Origin: Solicola gregarius
Lineage (GTDB): Bacteria > Actinomycetota > Actinomycetes > Propionibacteriales > Nocardioidaceae
Length of the DNA stretch: 64,000 nucleotides
Reading direction: 5' to 3'
Assembly: GCF_025790165.1 (NCBI RefSeq)
Contig: NZ_CP094970.1
Span: 3,782,001 to 3,846,000, forward strand
The position numbers and the translations under genes are program-made. Below, one piece after another: positions 24,783-34,437 of this stretch. Positions within the stretch are counted from its first letter, which is position 1. Each line of letters begins with the position of its first letter. Below the pieces are notes generated by a model that saw nothing but the letters and a program-made list of their open reading frames with translations, was not told the origin of the DNA and searched no databases.

Positions 24783-25735
24783 TGACGGCGACCGTCGAGG
24801 TTGCGGCGCCACCGGCCGACGTACGTGCAGATCTGGCTCGTCTCGCGACCGCGCTGGACGACACGATTCCGGCGAAGTCGGCTGCGAATGTGTTGATCGC
24901 GACGTGGAACCTGCGCGCGTTCGCGGGGGTGACACCGCGCTGGCGGCCCGAACCGAACGACTCGCCACGCCGCGCATGGGACGCCATCGCGTACGTCGCC
25001 GAGATCACGTCGCGATTCGACGTCGTGGCGTTGCAGGAGGTACGCCGCGACACGAGTGCCCTCCGGCTACTGCTGCAGATGCTCGGGCCCGACTGGCGGG
25101 TGATCGCGTCGGACGTCACCGAAGGAGACGCGGGCAACGGAGAGCGGCTCGCGTACCTCTACGACACGACGCGAGTGCAGGCGTCCGGGCTCGTCGGCGA
25201 GATCGTGCTACCGCCGATCGGCGACTCGCTCTCCCGACAGTTCGCGCGTACGCCGTACGTCGCCAGCTTCTCTCGCAGCGAGGTCGAGTTCGTCCTCGCG
25301 ACGGTGCATGTCATCTGGGGTGACGGCGCGGCCGAGCGCGTGCCCGAGATCGCGGCGTTCGCGAACTGGATGCGCGCCTGGGTCGAGCGCGGCGACGACT
25401 GGAACGCGAACGCGCTGGTGCTCGGCGACTTCAACCTCGACCGGCTGGGCAACCCGCTGTTCGACGCGTTCGTGTCGACCGGGCTGTGGCCGCCGAGTGA
25501 GCTGGCGGGCATCCCGCGCACGATCTTTCACGACGACGACGCCGACCACTTCTACGACCAGATCGCGTGGTTCGCCGAGCCCGACGGCACGTCGATGCTC
25601 GACTCGCTGACCTACACCCATCGCGCAGGGTCATTCGACTTCGTCCCGTTGGTGCTCACGGATCTGACCCGGAGCCAGCTGTCGTGGCGGATGTCCGACC
25701 ACTATCCGCTCTGGGCGGAGTTCGACGTCGCCTGA
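24782..25735 (+). CDS. Endonuclease/exonuclease/phosphatase (EEP) superfamily protein
   Basis: 317 residues. EEP motifs in order: ATWNLRAFAG (Asn metal ligand), VVALQEVRRD (Glu ligand), ATVHVIWGD (usually H in TxHL), VLGDFNLDRLG (GDFN) and the final SDHYPLWAEF (catalytic His). This is a DNase I-like fold acting on nucleic acids or phosphodiesters; the substrate is unknown. No signal peptide is seen. The gene begins within the stop codon of the M6 peptidase (TGATG), so the two are translationally coupled, an unusual protease-nuclease pair. A palindrome follows at 25764-25816. Confidence 0.88.
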   Translation: MTATVEVAAPPADVRADLARLATALDDTIPAKSAANVLIATWNLRAFAGVTPRWRPEPNDSPRRAWDAIAYVAEITSRFDVVALQEVRRDTSALRLLLQMLGPDWRVIASDVTEGDAGNGERLAYLYDTTRVQASGLVGEIVLPPIGDSLSRQFARTPYVASFSRSEVEFVLATVHVIWGDGAAERVPEIAAFANWMRAWVERGDDWNANALVLGDFNLDRLGNPLFDAFVSTGLWPPSELAGIPRTIFHDDDADHFYDQIAWFAEPDGTSMLDSLTYTHRAGSFDFVPLVLTDLTRSQLSWRMSDHYPLWAEFDVA

Positions 25736-25763
25736 GATACCTGCCCTATCCGCGGAACCTCTC

Positions 25764-25816
25764 AGCCGCACGTTTCGGCCATGCCGGATCGAACCGGCGG
25801 GCCGAAAGGTGCGGCT
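25764..25816. terminator. Imperfect long palindrome, family with 13594-13669 and recX
   Basis: The left arm begins AGCCGCACGTTTCGGCC and the right arm ends GGCCGAAAGGTGCGGCT. The arms pair with one mismatch and one bulge around GCCGGATCGAACCGGC, the same core as at 13594-13669. The CCGCACGTTTCGGCC segment recurs within recX. It lies 28 bases after the EEP gene and may serve as its terminator. Confidence 0.7.
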
Positions 25817-25911
25817 CACCGTGCGGGGGAGGGCGACACGCCCGGGCGCGTCGTACGCGGAAATCGCCGGATCCTCGGCGTGTAACGCGTGGGACTCCTG
25901 TGATTTCGGCC

Positions 25912-25924
25912 TAGGCTGCAGCCA
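25912..25924 (+). promoter_or_regulatory. Candidate leaderless -10 element of ftsK
   Basis: TAGGCT at 25912-25917 ends six bases before the ATG at 25924, and no ribosome-binding site separates them. Confidence 0.48.
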
Positions 25925-28452
25925 TGGCGACCCGCACGTCTTCCCCACCGCGGTCGCGAGGCTCCAAGGCGTCCGCGTCGAAGAGCTCTCGATCCCGGTC
26001 GTCCGGTAGCCAGGCACGGAGTACGTCGAGGCAGCGGTCCGCCGCAAAGAAGCGGACCTCGAAATCGCGATCCGGGCCTGGCCTACTTCCACGTCTATTG
26101 ATGGCCATCGGCCGTGGCATCGCGGCCGTCTGGCTGGCGATCGCCGGTGCCATCGGCGCCATCGCCCGCAGCCTCGGCTCCACGGCCCGAGACCTGTCGC
26201 CCGAGCATCGCCGTGACGGTGCCGGGCTCTCCCTGATCGGCCTCGCAGTGATCGTTGCCGCGGCGATCTGGTGGCAGATCCCCGGTCGGGCGGGCGACTT
26301 CCTGCGCGACGTCGTCACCGGTGCCGTCGGCATGGGTGCGTGGGCGGTTCCGGTGCTGTTGGCGATCATCGCCTGGCGTACTCTGCGCCACCCCGACAAG
26401 AACGGCCCCGCCGGCCGCCAGGTGATCGGCTGGGCGTCGATCGCGGCCGGCGTGCTCGGCATCGTGCACATCAGTCACGGCCTTCCCCGGCCGAGCACCG
26501 TCGCCGGCACCGAGGCGATGGACGACGCCGGCGGTGCGATCGGCTACTTCATGTCGGCGCTGCTCGTCGACCTCTTCCGCACCGAGTACGTCGCGATCCC
26601 GCTGCTCGCCCTGCTCACCGTGTTCGGGCTGCTGGTGGTCACGGCGACGCCCGTCTACGCCATCCCGCGCCGGCTGGCGGCCGCGCGCGACGCCGTACTC
26701 GGCCGGCACCGGGACGACGAGGAGCCGGCAGAGCCGAAGAAGAAGCGCACCCGGCGCAAGGCTGAGACATCGGCGGAGGACACCAGCAAGCCGTACGACA
26801 CCCCGCTGGTCGAAACCCCGTCGATCGAGGAGCGCAGCGGCTTCGACGATCCGCCGAGCCCCGAGGTCGGTGACGCCGAAGGGCCCGCCGCGACCACGCC
26901 GAACGCCGAGCCCGAGACCTCGCCGCCGCCTCCGCACAACCCGCTACCGACCCGCGCCGAGCAGCTGATGCTGTCCGGCGATGTCGTCTACGCGTTGCCC
27001 GCCGGCGACGTACTGCGGCAGGGCAGCCCGCACAAGGCGCGGTCGGCCGCCTCCGACGCCGTCGTCGATCGGCTGACCGAGGTTCTCGACCAGTTCAACA
27101 TCGACGCGAAGGTCACCGGCTACACCCGCGGACCGACCGTCACGCGCTACGAGGTCGAGCTCGGCCCGGCCGTGAAGGTCGAGAAGGTCACCGCGCTGAC
27201 CAAGAACATCTCGTACGCCGTCGCCTCCAACGAGGTACGCATCCTGTCGCCGATCCCCGGCAAGTCGGCGATCGGCGTCGAGATTCCCAACACCGACAAG
27301 GAGACCGTGTCGCTCGGCGACGTGCTCCGCTCGGGCAAGGCGCGCGGCGACCACCATCCGATGGTCGTCGGCCTCGGCAAGGACGTCGAGGGCGGCTTCG
27401 TCGTCGCGAACCTCGCCAAGATGCCCCACCTGCTCGTCGCGGGCGCCACCGGATCCGGCAAGTCGAGCTTCATCAACTCGATGATCTCGTCGCTGCTGAT
27501 GCGCGCGACGCCCGACGAGGTACGCATGATCCTGGTCGATCCCAAGCGGGTCGAGCTGACGGCGTACGAGGGCATCCCGCACCTGATCACGCCGATCATC
27601 ACCAACCCGAAGAAGGCCGCCGAGGCGTTGCAGTGGGTCGTACGCGAGATGGACATGCGCTACGACGATCTCGCCAACTTCGGGTTCCGCCACATCGACG
27701 ACTTCAACAAGGCAGTCCGCAACGGCAGCGTCGAGGCGCCACCGGGCAGTGAGCGCAAGCTCGCGCCGTACCCGTACCTCATCGTCGTGGTCGACGAGCT
27801 CGCCGACCTGATGATGATCGCGCCGCGCGACGTCGAAGACTCGATCGTGCGCATCACCCAGCTCGCCCGGGCGGCCGGCATTCACCTGGTGCTCGCGACG
27901 CAGCGCCCGAGCGTCGACGTGGTGACGGGCCTGATCAAGGCGAACGTACCCAGCCGGCTGGCGTTCGCGACGTCCTCGCTCGCCGACAGCCGGGTCATTC
28001 TCGACCAGCCCGGCGCCGAGAAGCTGGTCGGCGGGGGAGACGGGCTGTTCCTGCCGATGGGCGCCAACAAGCCGATGCGTATGCAGGGCGCCTGGATCAC
28101 CGAGTCGGAGATCGAGTCGATCGGCAAGCACTGCAAGGAGCAGCTGCAGCCCGTCTACCGCGAGGACGTCACCGAGCCGCAGCAGGCGAAGCGTCAGCTC
28201 GACGACGACATCGGCGACGACCTCGACCTGGTGATCGCGGCGACCGAGCTGATCGTCTCGACCCAGTTCGGTTCGACGTCGATGCTGCAGCGCAAGCTAC
28301 GGGTCGGTTTCGCGAAGGCGGGCCGGCTGGTGGACATCCTCGAGTCGCGCGGCATCGTCGGGCCGAGCGAGGGATCGAAGGCGCGCGACGTACTGATCAA
28401 ACCCGATGACCTCGACGATGTGATCGCCGGCTTGAGGGGAGAGTCGTCATGA
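25924..28452 (+). CDS. ftsK: DNA translocase FtsK
   Basis: 842 residues. A basic, Ser-rich N-terminal tail (about 1-55), four membrane helices between about 60 and 245, an acidic/Pro linker to about 345, then the motor: alpha domain (VTGYTRGPTVTRYEVELGPA), Walker A GATGSGKSSF near 506-515, Walker B IVVVDELADLMM, the LVLATQRPSVDVVTGLIKAN segment, and the gamma winged-helix domain at the end (TSMLQRKLRVGFAKAGRLVD) that reads KOPS-type sequences. It pumps chromosome DNA through the division septum and activates XerCD dimer resolution. It overlaps the next gene by four bases. Confidence 0.96.
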   Translation: MATRTSSPPRSRGSKASASKSSRSRSSGSQARSTSRQRSAAKKRTSKSRSGPGLLPRLLMAIGRGIAAVWLAIAGAIGAIARSLGSTARDLSPEHRRDGAGLSLIGLAVIVAAAIWWQIPGRAGDFLRDVVTGAVGMGAWAVPVLLAIIAWRTLRHPDKNGPAGRQVIGWASIAAGVLGIVHISHGLPRPSTVAGTEAMDDAGGAIGYFMSALLVDLFRTEYVAIPLLALLTVFGLLVVTATPVYAIPRRLAAARDAVLGRHRDDEEPAEPKKKRTRRKAETSAEDTSKPYDTPLVETPSIEERSGFDDPPSPEVGDAEGPAATTPNAEPETSPPPPHNPLPTRAEQLMLSGDVVYALPAGDVLRQGSPHKARSAASDAVVDRLTEVLDQFNIDAKVTGYTRGPTVTRYEVELGPAVKVEKVTALTKNISYAVASNEVRILSPIPGKSAIGVEIPNTDKETVSLGDVLRSGKARGDHHPMVVGLGKDVEGGFVVANLAKMPHLLVAGATGSGKSSFINSMISSLLMRATPDEVRMILVDPKRVELTAYEGIPHLITPIITNPKKAAEALQWVVREMDMRYDDLANFGFRHIDDFNKAVRNGSVEAPPGSERKLAPYPYLIVVVDELADLMMIAPRDVEDSIVRITQLARAAGIHLVLATQRPSVDVVTGLIKANVPSRLAFATSSLADSRVILDQPGAEKLVGGGDGLFLPMGANKPMRMQGAWITESEIESIGKHCKEQLQPVYREDVTEPQQAKRQLDDDIGDDLDLVIAATELIVSTQFGSTSMLQRKLRVGFAKAGRLVDILESRGIVGPSEGSKARDVLIKPDDLDDVIAGLRGESS

Positions 28453-30122
28453 CCGTTCAACCCGATGCGACCAACGAGCCGATCGAGGTACGCCGCAACG
28501 CGGGCCTCCTCGCACTCGTCGCGTTCGGCTCGCTCGCCATGGCGCTCGCGTACGGCTGGCGGGCCTCCGTCGACTCCTCGGCCGTGCTGTGGATCGTCGT
28601 CGGCGCGCTGTGCATGATCGGCATCCTGCATCTGGTCGCCTGGATCGACGCGCGTGCGCCCCTCCTGGTCGCCGACACCCACGGCGTACGCCTGCGGGTC
28701 GGTCGCGAGTGGCGCGGCCTGCCGTGGGTATCGATCGACCGGGTCGAGCTGGAGCCGCGGCGCGGATTCCTGCGCGACGGCCGGATCGTCGTCGTCTCGG
28801 AGACCGAGGACGAGCCGCTGTCGCTGCCGATGGGGCTCGCGACGACCACGCGCGCGGAGGAGGTCGTACGAAGACTGACCGGCCTGGCCAAGGACCGAAC
28901 CGCCGTGTCCGTGCGGGTGTCGGAAGCCGGGGACGAGCCCGAACCCGACGCCGAGCCGTCGATCTGGGAGTCGTCGGCGGCCGAGTACGCCGCGACGCGC
29001 GATGAGTACGAGCCCCCGTCGGTGGCGACCGACGATGAGGACGAGACCCGGTTCAACCCAGCCGGCCCGGTGAACGATCCCGGGCCGGCGGGTCCCCCAA
29101 CCGAGCCCGCCGATCCCAAGCCGCGGCGCGGTGCGCCGGTTCCCGCGATCCAGGGCGCCGGGCGCGCCGTACGCGCCGACATCACCCGCACGGCGCCCTC
29201 GTCGATCGGGATGCTTGCGCTCAAGTCCGATCCGGCGGACCTGCCGGAGGCGCATGAGCTGCGCGGAACACACGGCAGGGTCGGGCTGGTGATCGAGTCG
29301 ACACCGGTGGTTGAGGAGGAGCCCGAGGCCGAGGTCGTGGTGGTCGAGGAGGAGCCCGAAGTCGAGCCGGAGTTCGATCCGCTGATCGGTCCGACGCTGC
29401 GTGAGGCCCGTGAGCGACTCCACCTCAGCGTCGACATGCTCGCCGAACGCACCCGAATCCGCCCGCACGTGATCGAGTCGATCGAGTTCGACGACTTCGC
29501 GCCGTGCGGCGGTGACTTCTACGCCCGCGGACACCTGCGCAGCCTGTCGCGGGTGCTCGGCGTCGACGCCGACGAGCTGATCCGGGTGTACGACGACGCG
29601 TACGCACAAGCGCCGATCGAGGCGCGCAAGGTGTTCGAGGCCGAGCTCGCGACCGGCCCTCGCCCCTCGATCCGGCTGACGACGGGCGGCCCGAACTGGG
29701 CCGCGCTGATCGCCGTGGTGCTGGTGCTCGGCATCGTCTGGGGTGCGGTGCAGTACTTCACCGGCTCCGAGGAGTCCGACGGCTCGTCCGGCGACACGGC
29801 GACGGCGAACACGTCCGGTGCGGGCGCCGCCGCCAGCGCCGACAAGGGTGAGCTGAAGAGCTTCGGACCACCGACCCGCAACCGCCTCGTGCTGACCGGG
29901 CGTCCGGGCGGCATGACCCAGGTCGTCGTACGCACCTCCGACGGCGCGGTCGCGTGGCGCGGCACGCTCACCGCGGGACAGGACAAGCGCCTCGAGGTGC
30001 CCGGCAGGGCGGCCGTGCAGATCAAGCGCGGCGCCGGCGTACGTACCCAGGTCAACGGCGAGGCCGCGGGCGCGATGGACGCGCGCGGGCCGAACAGCGA
30101 GGCGACGCTCGGTAAGAAGTAG
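28449..30122 (+). CDS. RodZ-like protein with N-terminal membrane-PH region
   Basis: 557 residues. Two N-terminal membrane helices (about 18-60), a PH-like beta segment ([36 protein letters not shown]), a long acidic linker, then the RodZ-type HTH_25 domain ([34 protein letters not shown]), one membrane helix near 415-435 ([20 protein letters not shown]) and a C-terminal DUF4115-like beta domain ([20 protein letters not shown]). RodZ links MreB to wall elongation. Standard RodZ lacks the first two helices and PH part, so this reads like a fusion of two neighbours often found beside ftsK and rimO. It starts inside the ftsK stop (ATGA). Confidence 0.85.
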   Translation: MTVQPDATNEPIEVRRNAGLLALVAFGSLAMALAYGWRASVDSSAVLWIVVGALCMIGILHLVAWIDARAPLLVADTHGVRLRVGREWRGLPWVSIDRVELEPRRGFLRDGRIVVVSETEDEPLSLPMGLATTTRAEEVVRRLTGLAKDRTAVSVRVSEAGDEPEPDAEPSIWESSAAEYAATRDEYEPPSVATDDEDETRFNPAGPVNDPGPAGPPTEPADPKPRRGAPVPAIQGAGRAVRADITRTAPSSIGMLALKSDPADLPEAHELRGTHGRVGLVIESTPVVEEEPEAEVVVVEEEPEVEPEFDPLIGPTLREARERLHLSVDMLAERTRIRPHVIESIEFDDFAPCGGDFYARGHLRSLSRVLGVDADELIRVYDDAYAQAPIEARKVFEAELATGPRPSIRLTTGGPNWAALIAVVLVLGIVWGAVQYFTGSEESDGSSGDTATANTSGAGAAASADKGELKSFGPPTRNRLVLTGRPGGMTQVVVRTSDGAVAWRGTLTAGQDKRLEVPGRAAVQIKRGAGVRTQVNGEAAGAMDARGPNSEATLGKK

Positions 30123-30168
30123 CGCCGCCAGCACAGAGGTAGACGGCGTACGCGATAATGGCGGTTCC

Positions 30169-31632
30169 ATGTCGAGCGATACCGATCCCACCACCGTTGC
30201 GCTGGTCACCCTCGGGTGCGCGCGCAATGAGGTCGACTCCGAGGAGCTCGCCGGCCGGCTCCAGCGCGACGGCTTCCGGCTGGTCGCGGATGCCTCCGAC
30301 GCCGAGGCGGTCGTCGTCAACACCTGCGGGTTCGTGGAGTCGGCGAAGAAGGACTCCGTCGACACGCTGCTGCAGGCCGCCGAGCTGAAGGGCGACGGGC
30401 GCACGAAGTCCGTCGTCGCGGTCGGCTGCATGGCCGAGCGGTACGGCAGTGAGCTCGCCGACTCGCTGTCGGAGGCCGATGCCGTGCTCGGCTTCGACGA
30501 CTATCCCGACATCGCCGGACGGCTGCGCAGCATCGTCGCGGGGGAGCGGCACGAGCCGCACGTACCCGTCGACCGGCGCACCCTGCTGCCGATCAGCCCG
30601 GTCGAGCGCGCCGGCGCCGACGTCGTGGTCCCCGGGCACGCGCCGGCACAGCCCGACCTTCCGGAGGGCCTCGCCCCCGCGTCCGGACCGCGCATCGTAC
30701 GCACGCGGCTCGACGACTCACCGACCGCGCCGTTGAAGATCGCGTCCGGTTGTGACCGGCGCTGCACGTTCTGCGCCATCCCGGCGTTTCGCGGCTCCTT
30801 CGTCTCTCGCCGCCCGTCCGACGTACTCGCGGATGCGCGGTGGCTCGGCGCGAACGGCGCCCGGGAGCTGTTCCTGGTCAGCGAGAACTCCACCTCGTAC
30901 GGCAAGGATCTCGGCGACCTGCGCCTCCTCGAGACGCTGCTGCCGGAGCTGGCGGCCGTCGAGGGCGTCGAGCGCGTACGCGTCTCGTACCTGCAGCCCG
31001 CCGAGACCCGCCCCTCACTCGTCGAGGCGATGACGAGTACGCCCGGAGTCCTGCCGTACTTCGACCTGTCGTTCCAACACGCGTCCGGTCCGCTGCTTCG
31101 GCGCATGCGCCGTTTCGGTGACGCCGAGCGCTTCCTCGAGCTGCTTGGCACGATTCGCGACCGGGCGCCCGCGGCGGGCGTACGCAGCAACGTCATCGTC
31201 GGCTTCCCGGGCGAGACCGAAGACGATCTCGAGACGCTGTGCGACTTCCTGGTGGAGGCCCGCCTCGATGCGACCGGCGTCTTCGGCTACTCCGACGAGG
31301 ACGGCACGGAGGCCGCGAGCCTCGACGAGAAGCTCGATCCCGATGAGATCGCCGATCGCGTCGAGCACGTCAGCAGGCTGGTCGAGGAGCTGACCGACCA
31401 ACGGGCCGCCGACCGGCATGGCGAGTTCGTCTCCGTTCTCGTCGAGTCGGTCGACGGCGACGTCGTCGGACGTGCCGAGCATCAGGGGCCCGAGGTCGAC
31501 GGTTGTACGCTGCTGCGCGATAGTACGGTCGGCGGCCGTGCACTCGACGTCCAGCCGGGCGCGACGGTGACGGGGCGCGTCGTCGCCAACGACGGGGTAG
31601 ACCTGATCGCCGACGTAGTGCAGGTGAGCTGA
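30169..31632 (+). CDS. rimO: Ribosomal protein S12 methylthiotransferase
   Basis: 487 residues. The N-terminal UPF0004 domain has the Cys positions in [20 protein letters not shown] and [10 protein letters not shown]. The radical SAM core has CDRRCTFC (Cys195, 199, 202). The C-terminal TRAM domain covers about residues 415-487 ([20 protein letters not shown]). RimO adds a methylthio group to an Asp of ribosomal protein S12 using two iron-sulfur clusters. The S12-specific form, not MiaB, is indicated by the [18 protein letters not shown] segment and the neighbours. There is a one-base overlap with pgsA. A GATAAT hexamer nine bases before the ATG is the likely -10 element. Confidence 0.95.
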   Translation: MSSDTDPTTVALVTLGCARNEVDSEELAGRLQRDGFRLVADASDAEAVVVNTCGFVESAKKDSVDTLLQAAELKGDGRTKSVVAVGCMAERYGSELADSLSEADAVLGFDDYPDIAGRLRSIVAGERHEPHVPVDRRTLLPISPVERAGADVVVPGHAPAQPDLPEGLAPASGPRIVRTRLDDSPTAPLKIASGCDRRCTFCAIPAFRGSFVSRRPSDVLADARWLGANGARELFLVSENSTSYGKDLGDLRLLETLLPELAAVEGVERVRVSYLQPAETRPSLVEAMTSTPGVLPYFDLSFQHASGPLLRRMRRFGDAERFLELLGTIRDRAPAAGVRSNVIVGFPGETEDDLETLCDFLVEARLDATGVFGYSDEDGTEAASLDEKLDPDEIADRVEHVSRLVEELTDQRAADRHGEFVSVLVESVDGDVVGRAEHQGPEVDGCTLLRDSTVGGRALDVQPGATVTGRVVANDGVDLIADVVQVS

Positions 31633-32222
31633 TGCCGAACGGTGCGAGCGAGGCCGCCCCGAGCAACTACAACATCGCGAACGCGCTCACGGTGCTGCGC
31701 ATTCTGATGGTGCCCGTCTTCGGCTGGCTGCTGCTGGTCGACGACGGAGAGAGCACGGGCTACCGGCTTGCGGCTTTTGCGGTGTTCCTGCTCGCGATGC
31801 TCACCGACCGCATCGACGGCGACCTCGCGCGCAGCCGCGGTCTGATCACCGACTTCGGCAAGATCGCCGACCCGATCGCCGACAAGGCCCTTACCGGCAT
31901 GGCATTCGTCGGTTTGTCGATCATCGGCGAGCTGTGGTGGTGGGTCACGATCGTCGTGCTCGTACGCGAGTGGGGCATCACCCTGATGCGTTTCTGGGTC
32001 ATCAGGCGAGGGGTGATCGCCGCGAGCCGGGGCGGCAAGATCAAGACGGTCCTCCAGACGGTCGCACTCGCGATGTACATCTTCCCGCTGCCCGACTGGG
32101 CGCTCTGGCTCGCTCACATCGCGATGGGCGCCACTGTCGCAGTCACCGTCGTTACCGGCCTCGACTACGTCAAGCAGGCGATCTCGCTGCGTCGCGACCG
32201 CGAGTCGGACGACCCGGCGTGA
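31632..32222 (+). CDS. pgsA: CDP-diacylglycerol-glycerol-3-phosphate 3-phosphatidyltransferase
   Basis: 196 residues with the CDP-alcohol phosphotransferase signature: DGDLARSRGLITDFGKIA followed by DPIADKAL, providing all the metal and substrate Asp residues of the D-G-x2-A-R-x8-G-x3-D-x3-D pattern. Six membrane helices are visible, starting ALTVLRILMVPVFGWLLLVD. It makes phosphatidylglycerol phosphate from CDP-diacylglycerol. It is translationally coupled to rimO (TGATG) and followed after 34 bases by the CinA-domain gene, the standard rimO-pgsA-cinA-clgR order. Some actinobacterial PgsA-like proteins have other alcohol substrates, but the context supports PgsA. Confidence 0.94.
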   Translation: MPNGASEAAPSNYNIANALTVLRILMVPVFGWLLLVDDGESTGYRLAAFAVFLLAMLTDRIDGDLARSRGLITDFGKIADPIADKALTGMAFVGLSIIGELWWWVTIVVLVREWGITLMRFWVIRRGVIAASRGGKIKTVLQTVALAMYIFPLPDWALWLAHIAMGATVAVTVVTGLDYVKQAISLRRDRESDDPA

Positions 32223-32256
32223 GTGGCGCGCGAACCACGAGCACGAGGCCGGCCCG

Positions 32257-32742
32257 GTGAGCGATCCGCAGCGGGTCGTCGACGCGCTGCGCGGCGCAGG
32301 TCTGACGATCGCGACCGCGGAGTCGCTCACTGGTGGCCTGCTGTGCGCCACGCTGGTCGACGTGCCCGGCGCCTCAGAGGTCGTACGGGGCGGCGTCGTC
32401 GCGTACGCGGCAGACCTGAAGACCAGCCTGTTGGGCGTCGAAGCGACCCATCTCGAGTCTCATGGCACGGTCGACCGCGGTACCGCCGAGAGGATGGCCC
32501 GCGGCACGCGTGAGCGGTGCGGCAGCGACCTCGGCATTGCGACGACCGGGGTCGCGGGGCCGGATCCGAGCGAGGGGAAGCCGGCCGGCACCGTCTTCAT
32601 CGCGATCGCCGACGAATCGGGCGTCGCGGCCCGTGCGCTCGCTCTCGGCGGCGATCGTGCGCAGATCCGCCGAGGCACCGTCGACGCCGCCCTCGACCTT
32701 GTGCTGGAGCGTCTCGGGGAGCGGTGTGGAACCGGGAAGTAA
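32257..32742 (+). CDS. pncC: Nicotinamide-nucleotide amidohydrolase (CinA C-terminal domain)
   Basis: 161 residues made only of the CinA C-terminal domain: TIATAESLTGGLLCATLVDV with the catalytic Ser, the YAADLKTSLLGV helix, and the IATTGVAGPDPSEGKPAGTV loop. It deamidates nicotinamide mononucleotide to nicotinate mononucleotide in the pyridine-nucleotide salvage cycle. The start is GTG 32257 with an AGGCCGG purine patch. It lies between pgsA and the ClgR-type regulator gene and is probably co-transcribed with both. Confidence 0.93.
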   Translation: MSDPQRVVDALRGAGLTIATAESLTGGLLCATLVDVPGASEVVRGGVVAYAADLKTSLLGVEATHLESHGTVDRGTAERMARGTRERCGSDLGIATTGVAGPDPSEGKPAGTVFIAIADESGVAARALALGGDRAQIRRGTVDAALDLVLERLGERCGTGK

Positions 32743-32805
32743 TCTCGGGCGTACGGTGTTGTGCAAGATGTTGTGGAATCCTATGGCCCGAACGGAGGTC
32801 CGAGA

Positions 32806-33102
32806 GTGGTTGTGCTCCGAGAACTGATCGGCGACACGCTCCGTACGCATCGCGTCCGGCGCGGCATGACCCTGCGTGAGGTCTCCGCGAAGGCGCGAGT
32901 GAGCCTGGGCTACATCTCCGAGGTCGAGCGCGGCCAGAAGGAGCCGAGCTCGGAGCTGCTGGCCGCCCTGTGTGACGCGCTCGAGGTCTCCCTCGCCCGC
33001 GTGCTGCGCGACGTGAGCGTCCAGCTCGAGCTCGCCGAGCAGCTGGCGACACTGGTGCCCGACGACGCCGCCAAGCTGTCCGTGCCGGTCAGCGTCGGCT
33101 GA
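32806..33102 (+). CDS. clgR: ClgR-type XRE family regulator
   Basis: 98 residues from GTG 32806, chosen because GGAGG lies seven bases upstream and the product then starts like known ClgR proteins ([20 protein letters not shown]). The HTH_XRE domain is clear: [20 protein letters not shown] with the recognition helix, then [20 protein letters not shown]. ClgR activates clp protease and other stress genes, and in mycobacteria also the PspA system. In many relatives a pspA-like gene follows; here it does not. The C-terminus ([11 protein letters not shown]) lacks the terminal Ala-Ala seen in ClpP-degraded ClgR, so turnover may differ. Confidence 0.9.
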   Translation: MVVLRELIGDTLRTHRVRRGMTLREVSAKARVSLGYISEVERGQKEPSSELLAALCDALEVSLARVLRDVSVQLELAEQLATLVPDDAAKLSVPVSVG

Positions 33103-33191
33103 CCTGCCTGCGGTGCTGACCCCTTCGTCGTGCATGATGATGCGCAGTTGGGTGGTGGAGGGCCATCCATAGATGACGAACAGGGAGTCCC

Positions 33192-33608
33192 ATGACGGTG
33201 AAGAAGACCGCCGCGGCCGTGACAGTTGCGATCGGTATGACGGTTGCGGTCGCGGCTTCGTCCGCGTCGTCCGCGACCGACAGTGATGGCGCGGCGTCTC
33301 CGGCGGACAAGACTCAGATTGAGCTGAGCAAGTCCGTGGCCAAGACGGCGGCGAACGAGAAGTCCGGCGAGAGCGCGCTTCGGTGCGGCAAGAAGGCGGC
33401 TTCGCTCAAGGAGACGAAGAAGCTGAACGTCTACATGCCGCTCAAGAAGGCCCAGCGAATTCTCGGCAGCAAGGGGCGCAAGGTGAGCGGAAACAAGCTG
33501 CGCGCATGGAACACCTGCTACGAGGAGTACTCGGACCTGTACTTGCACAACGACAAGCGCAAGGGCAAGTGGTACGTGTACACCGTCAGCGCGCCGATCC
33601 GCGGCTAG
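33192..33608 (+). CDS. Small secreted protein of unknown function
   Basis: 138 residues with a clear signal peptide (KKTAAAVTVAIGMTVAVAA, cleavage near SSASSATDS). The mature part is Lys-rich (KKAASLKETKKLNVYMPLKK, KGRKVSGNKL) with two cysteines (LRCGKK and NTCYEE) that could form one disulfide, and it ends in a beta-strand-like KWYVYTVSAPIRG. No family was recognised. The ATG has a CAGGGAG ribosome-binding site. It lies where many relatives keep pspA, directly after clgR, but shows no resemblance to PspA. A hairpin follows. Confidence 0.8.
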   Translation: MTVKKTAAAVTVAIGMTVAVAASSASSATDSDGAASPADKTQIELSKSVAKTAANEKSGESALRCGKKAASLKETKKLNVYMPLKKAQRILGSKGRKVSGNKLRAWNTCYEEYSDLYLHNDKRKGKWYVYTVSAPIRG

Positions 33609-33619
33609 TACGACACGTT

Positions 33620-33654
33620 CTGTGGGGCTTCCGGTGTCGCCGGGAGCCCCACAG
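33620..33654. terminator. Bidirectional terminator between the secreted protein gene and nei2
   Basis: The arms CTGTGGGGCT (33620-33629) and AGCCCCACAG (33645-33654) are exact complements with a 15-base loop that itself can pair (CCGG/CCGG). It is placed between two convergent stop codons. Confidence 0.78.
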
Positions 33655-34434
33655 TCATGTCTGGCAGGACGGGCAGACGTAGATCGAGCGCTCCGTGTCC
33701 GGCCCGTCGCCGAGGTAGTCGCGGACGATCGTTGTGCGGCAGCGCCGGCACGGCTCGCCCGCTCGGCCGTACGCCCAGGTCTGCTGACCACGGCGCAGGT
33801 TTCCCGTCGTGACGATCGCCGCATGGTCGAGGTTCGCCCGCAGCATGGTGCTGGCAACCTCGACGAGGCGGCCGAGATCGGCGACTGCGCCGGTTGCCCT
33901 GCGAGGGTCGACGCCGCGTACGAAGCAGACCTCGCTTCGGTAGATGTTGCCGATGCCCGCCAGATTGGTCTGGTCGAGCAGGGCGAGCCCGATCGCGCGG
34001 CCCGGGTCGGCACGAAGGTTGGTCACCGCGCGGTCGGGGTCCCAGTCGGCTCCGAGCAGGTCGGGACCGAGGTGTCCGACGAGGCTTCGCTCCTGCTCGA
34101 TCGGGACCACATCGAGGGCACCGAGTGAGAATCCGACCGCTTGCCAACGTTCGTTACTCAGAACCGCACGTGCCTGGTGCCACGGACGACGCCATCGGCT
34201 CCCGCGAGCGTAGATTTGCCAGGCACCCTCCATCTTCAGGTGGCTGTGCAGGGTGTTGATGCCGATTCGCATCAGAAGATGCTTCCCGCGGCTGACCACT
34301 TCCGATACCGTCTCGCCGCTGAGGTCGAGGGTGGCGTACCGCGGAACTCGCAGGTCGCACTCGGTCAGCGCGGTGTCCGCGAACGCGTCATTGAGTCGCT
34401 TCGCCGTGCGCCAGACCGCGTCACCCTCGGGCAC
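33655..34434 (-). CDS. nei2: Fpg/Nei family DNA glycosylase/AP lyase (Nei2-like)
   Basis: 259 residues. The N-terminal MPEGDAVWR supplies the catalytic Pro2 and Glu3, and the conserved Lys lies in SRGKHLLMRI. The helix-two-turn-helix segment is DQTNLAGIGNIYRSEVCFVR. The zinc finger has Cys pairs in EPCRRCRTTI and YVCPSCQT. It excises oxidised pyrimidines or ring-opened purines and cleaves the abasic site. It begins three bases after the stop of lhr on the same strand, matching the lhr-nei pairing of mycobacteria, so both belong to one repair operon. Confidence 0.94.
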   Translation of the reverse strand: MPEGDAVWRTAKRLNDAFADTALTECDLRVPRYATLDLSGETVSEVVSRGKHLLMRIGINTLHSHLKMEGAWQIYARGSRWRRPWHQARAVLSNERWQAVGFSLGALDVVPIEQERSLVGHLGPDLLGADWDPDRAVTNLRADPGRAIGLALLDQTNLAGIGNIYRSEVCFVRGVDPRRATGAVADLGRLVEVASTMLRANLDHAAIVTTGNLRRGQQTWAYGRAGEPCRRCRTTIVRDYLGDGPDTERSIYVCPSCQT

Positions 34435-34437
34435 CGA

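Noticed and set aside
33103-33191. A pspA (35 kDa antigen) gene following clgR
   Set aside because: The following gene encodes a small secreted Lys-rich protein with no coiled-coil PspA features.
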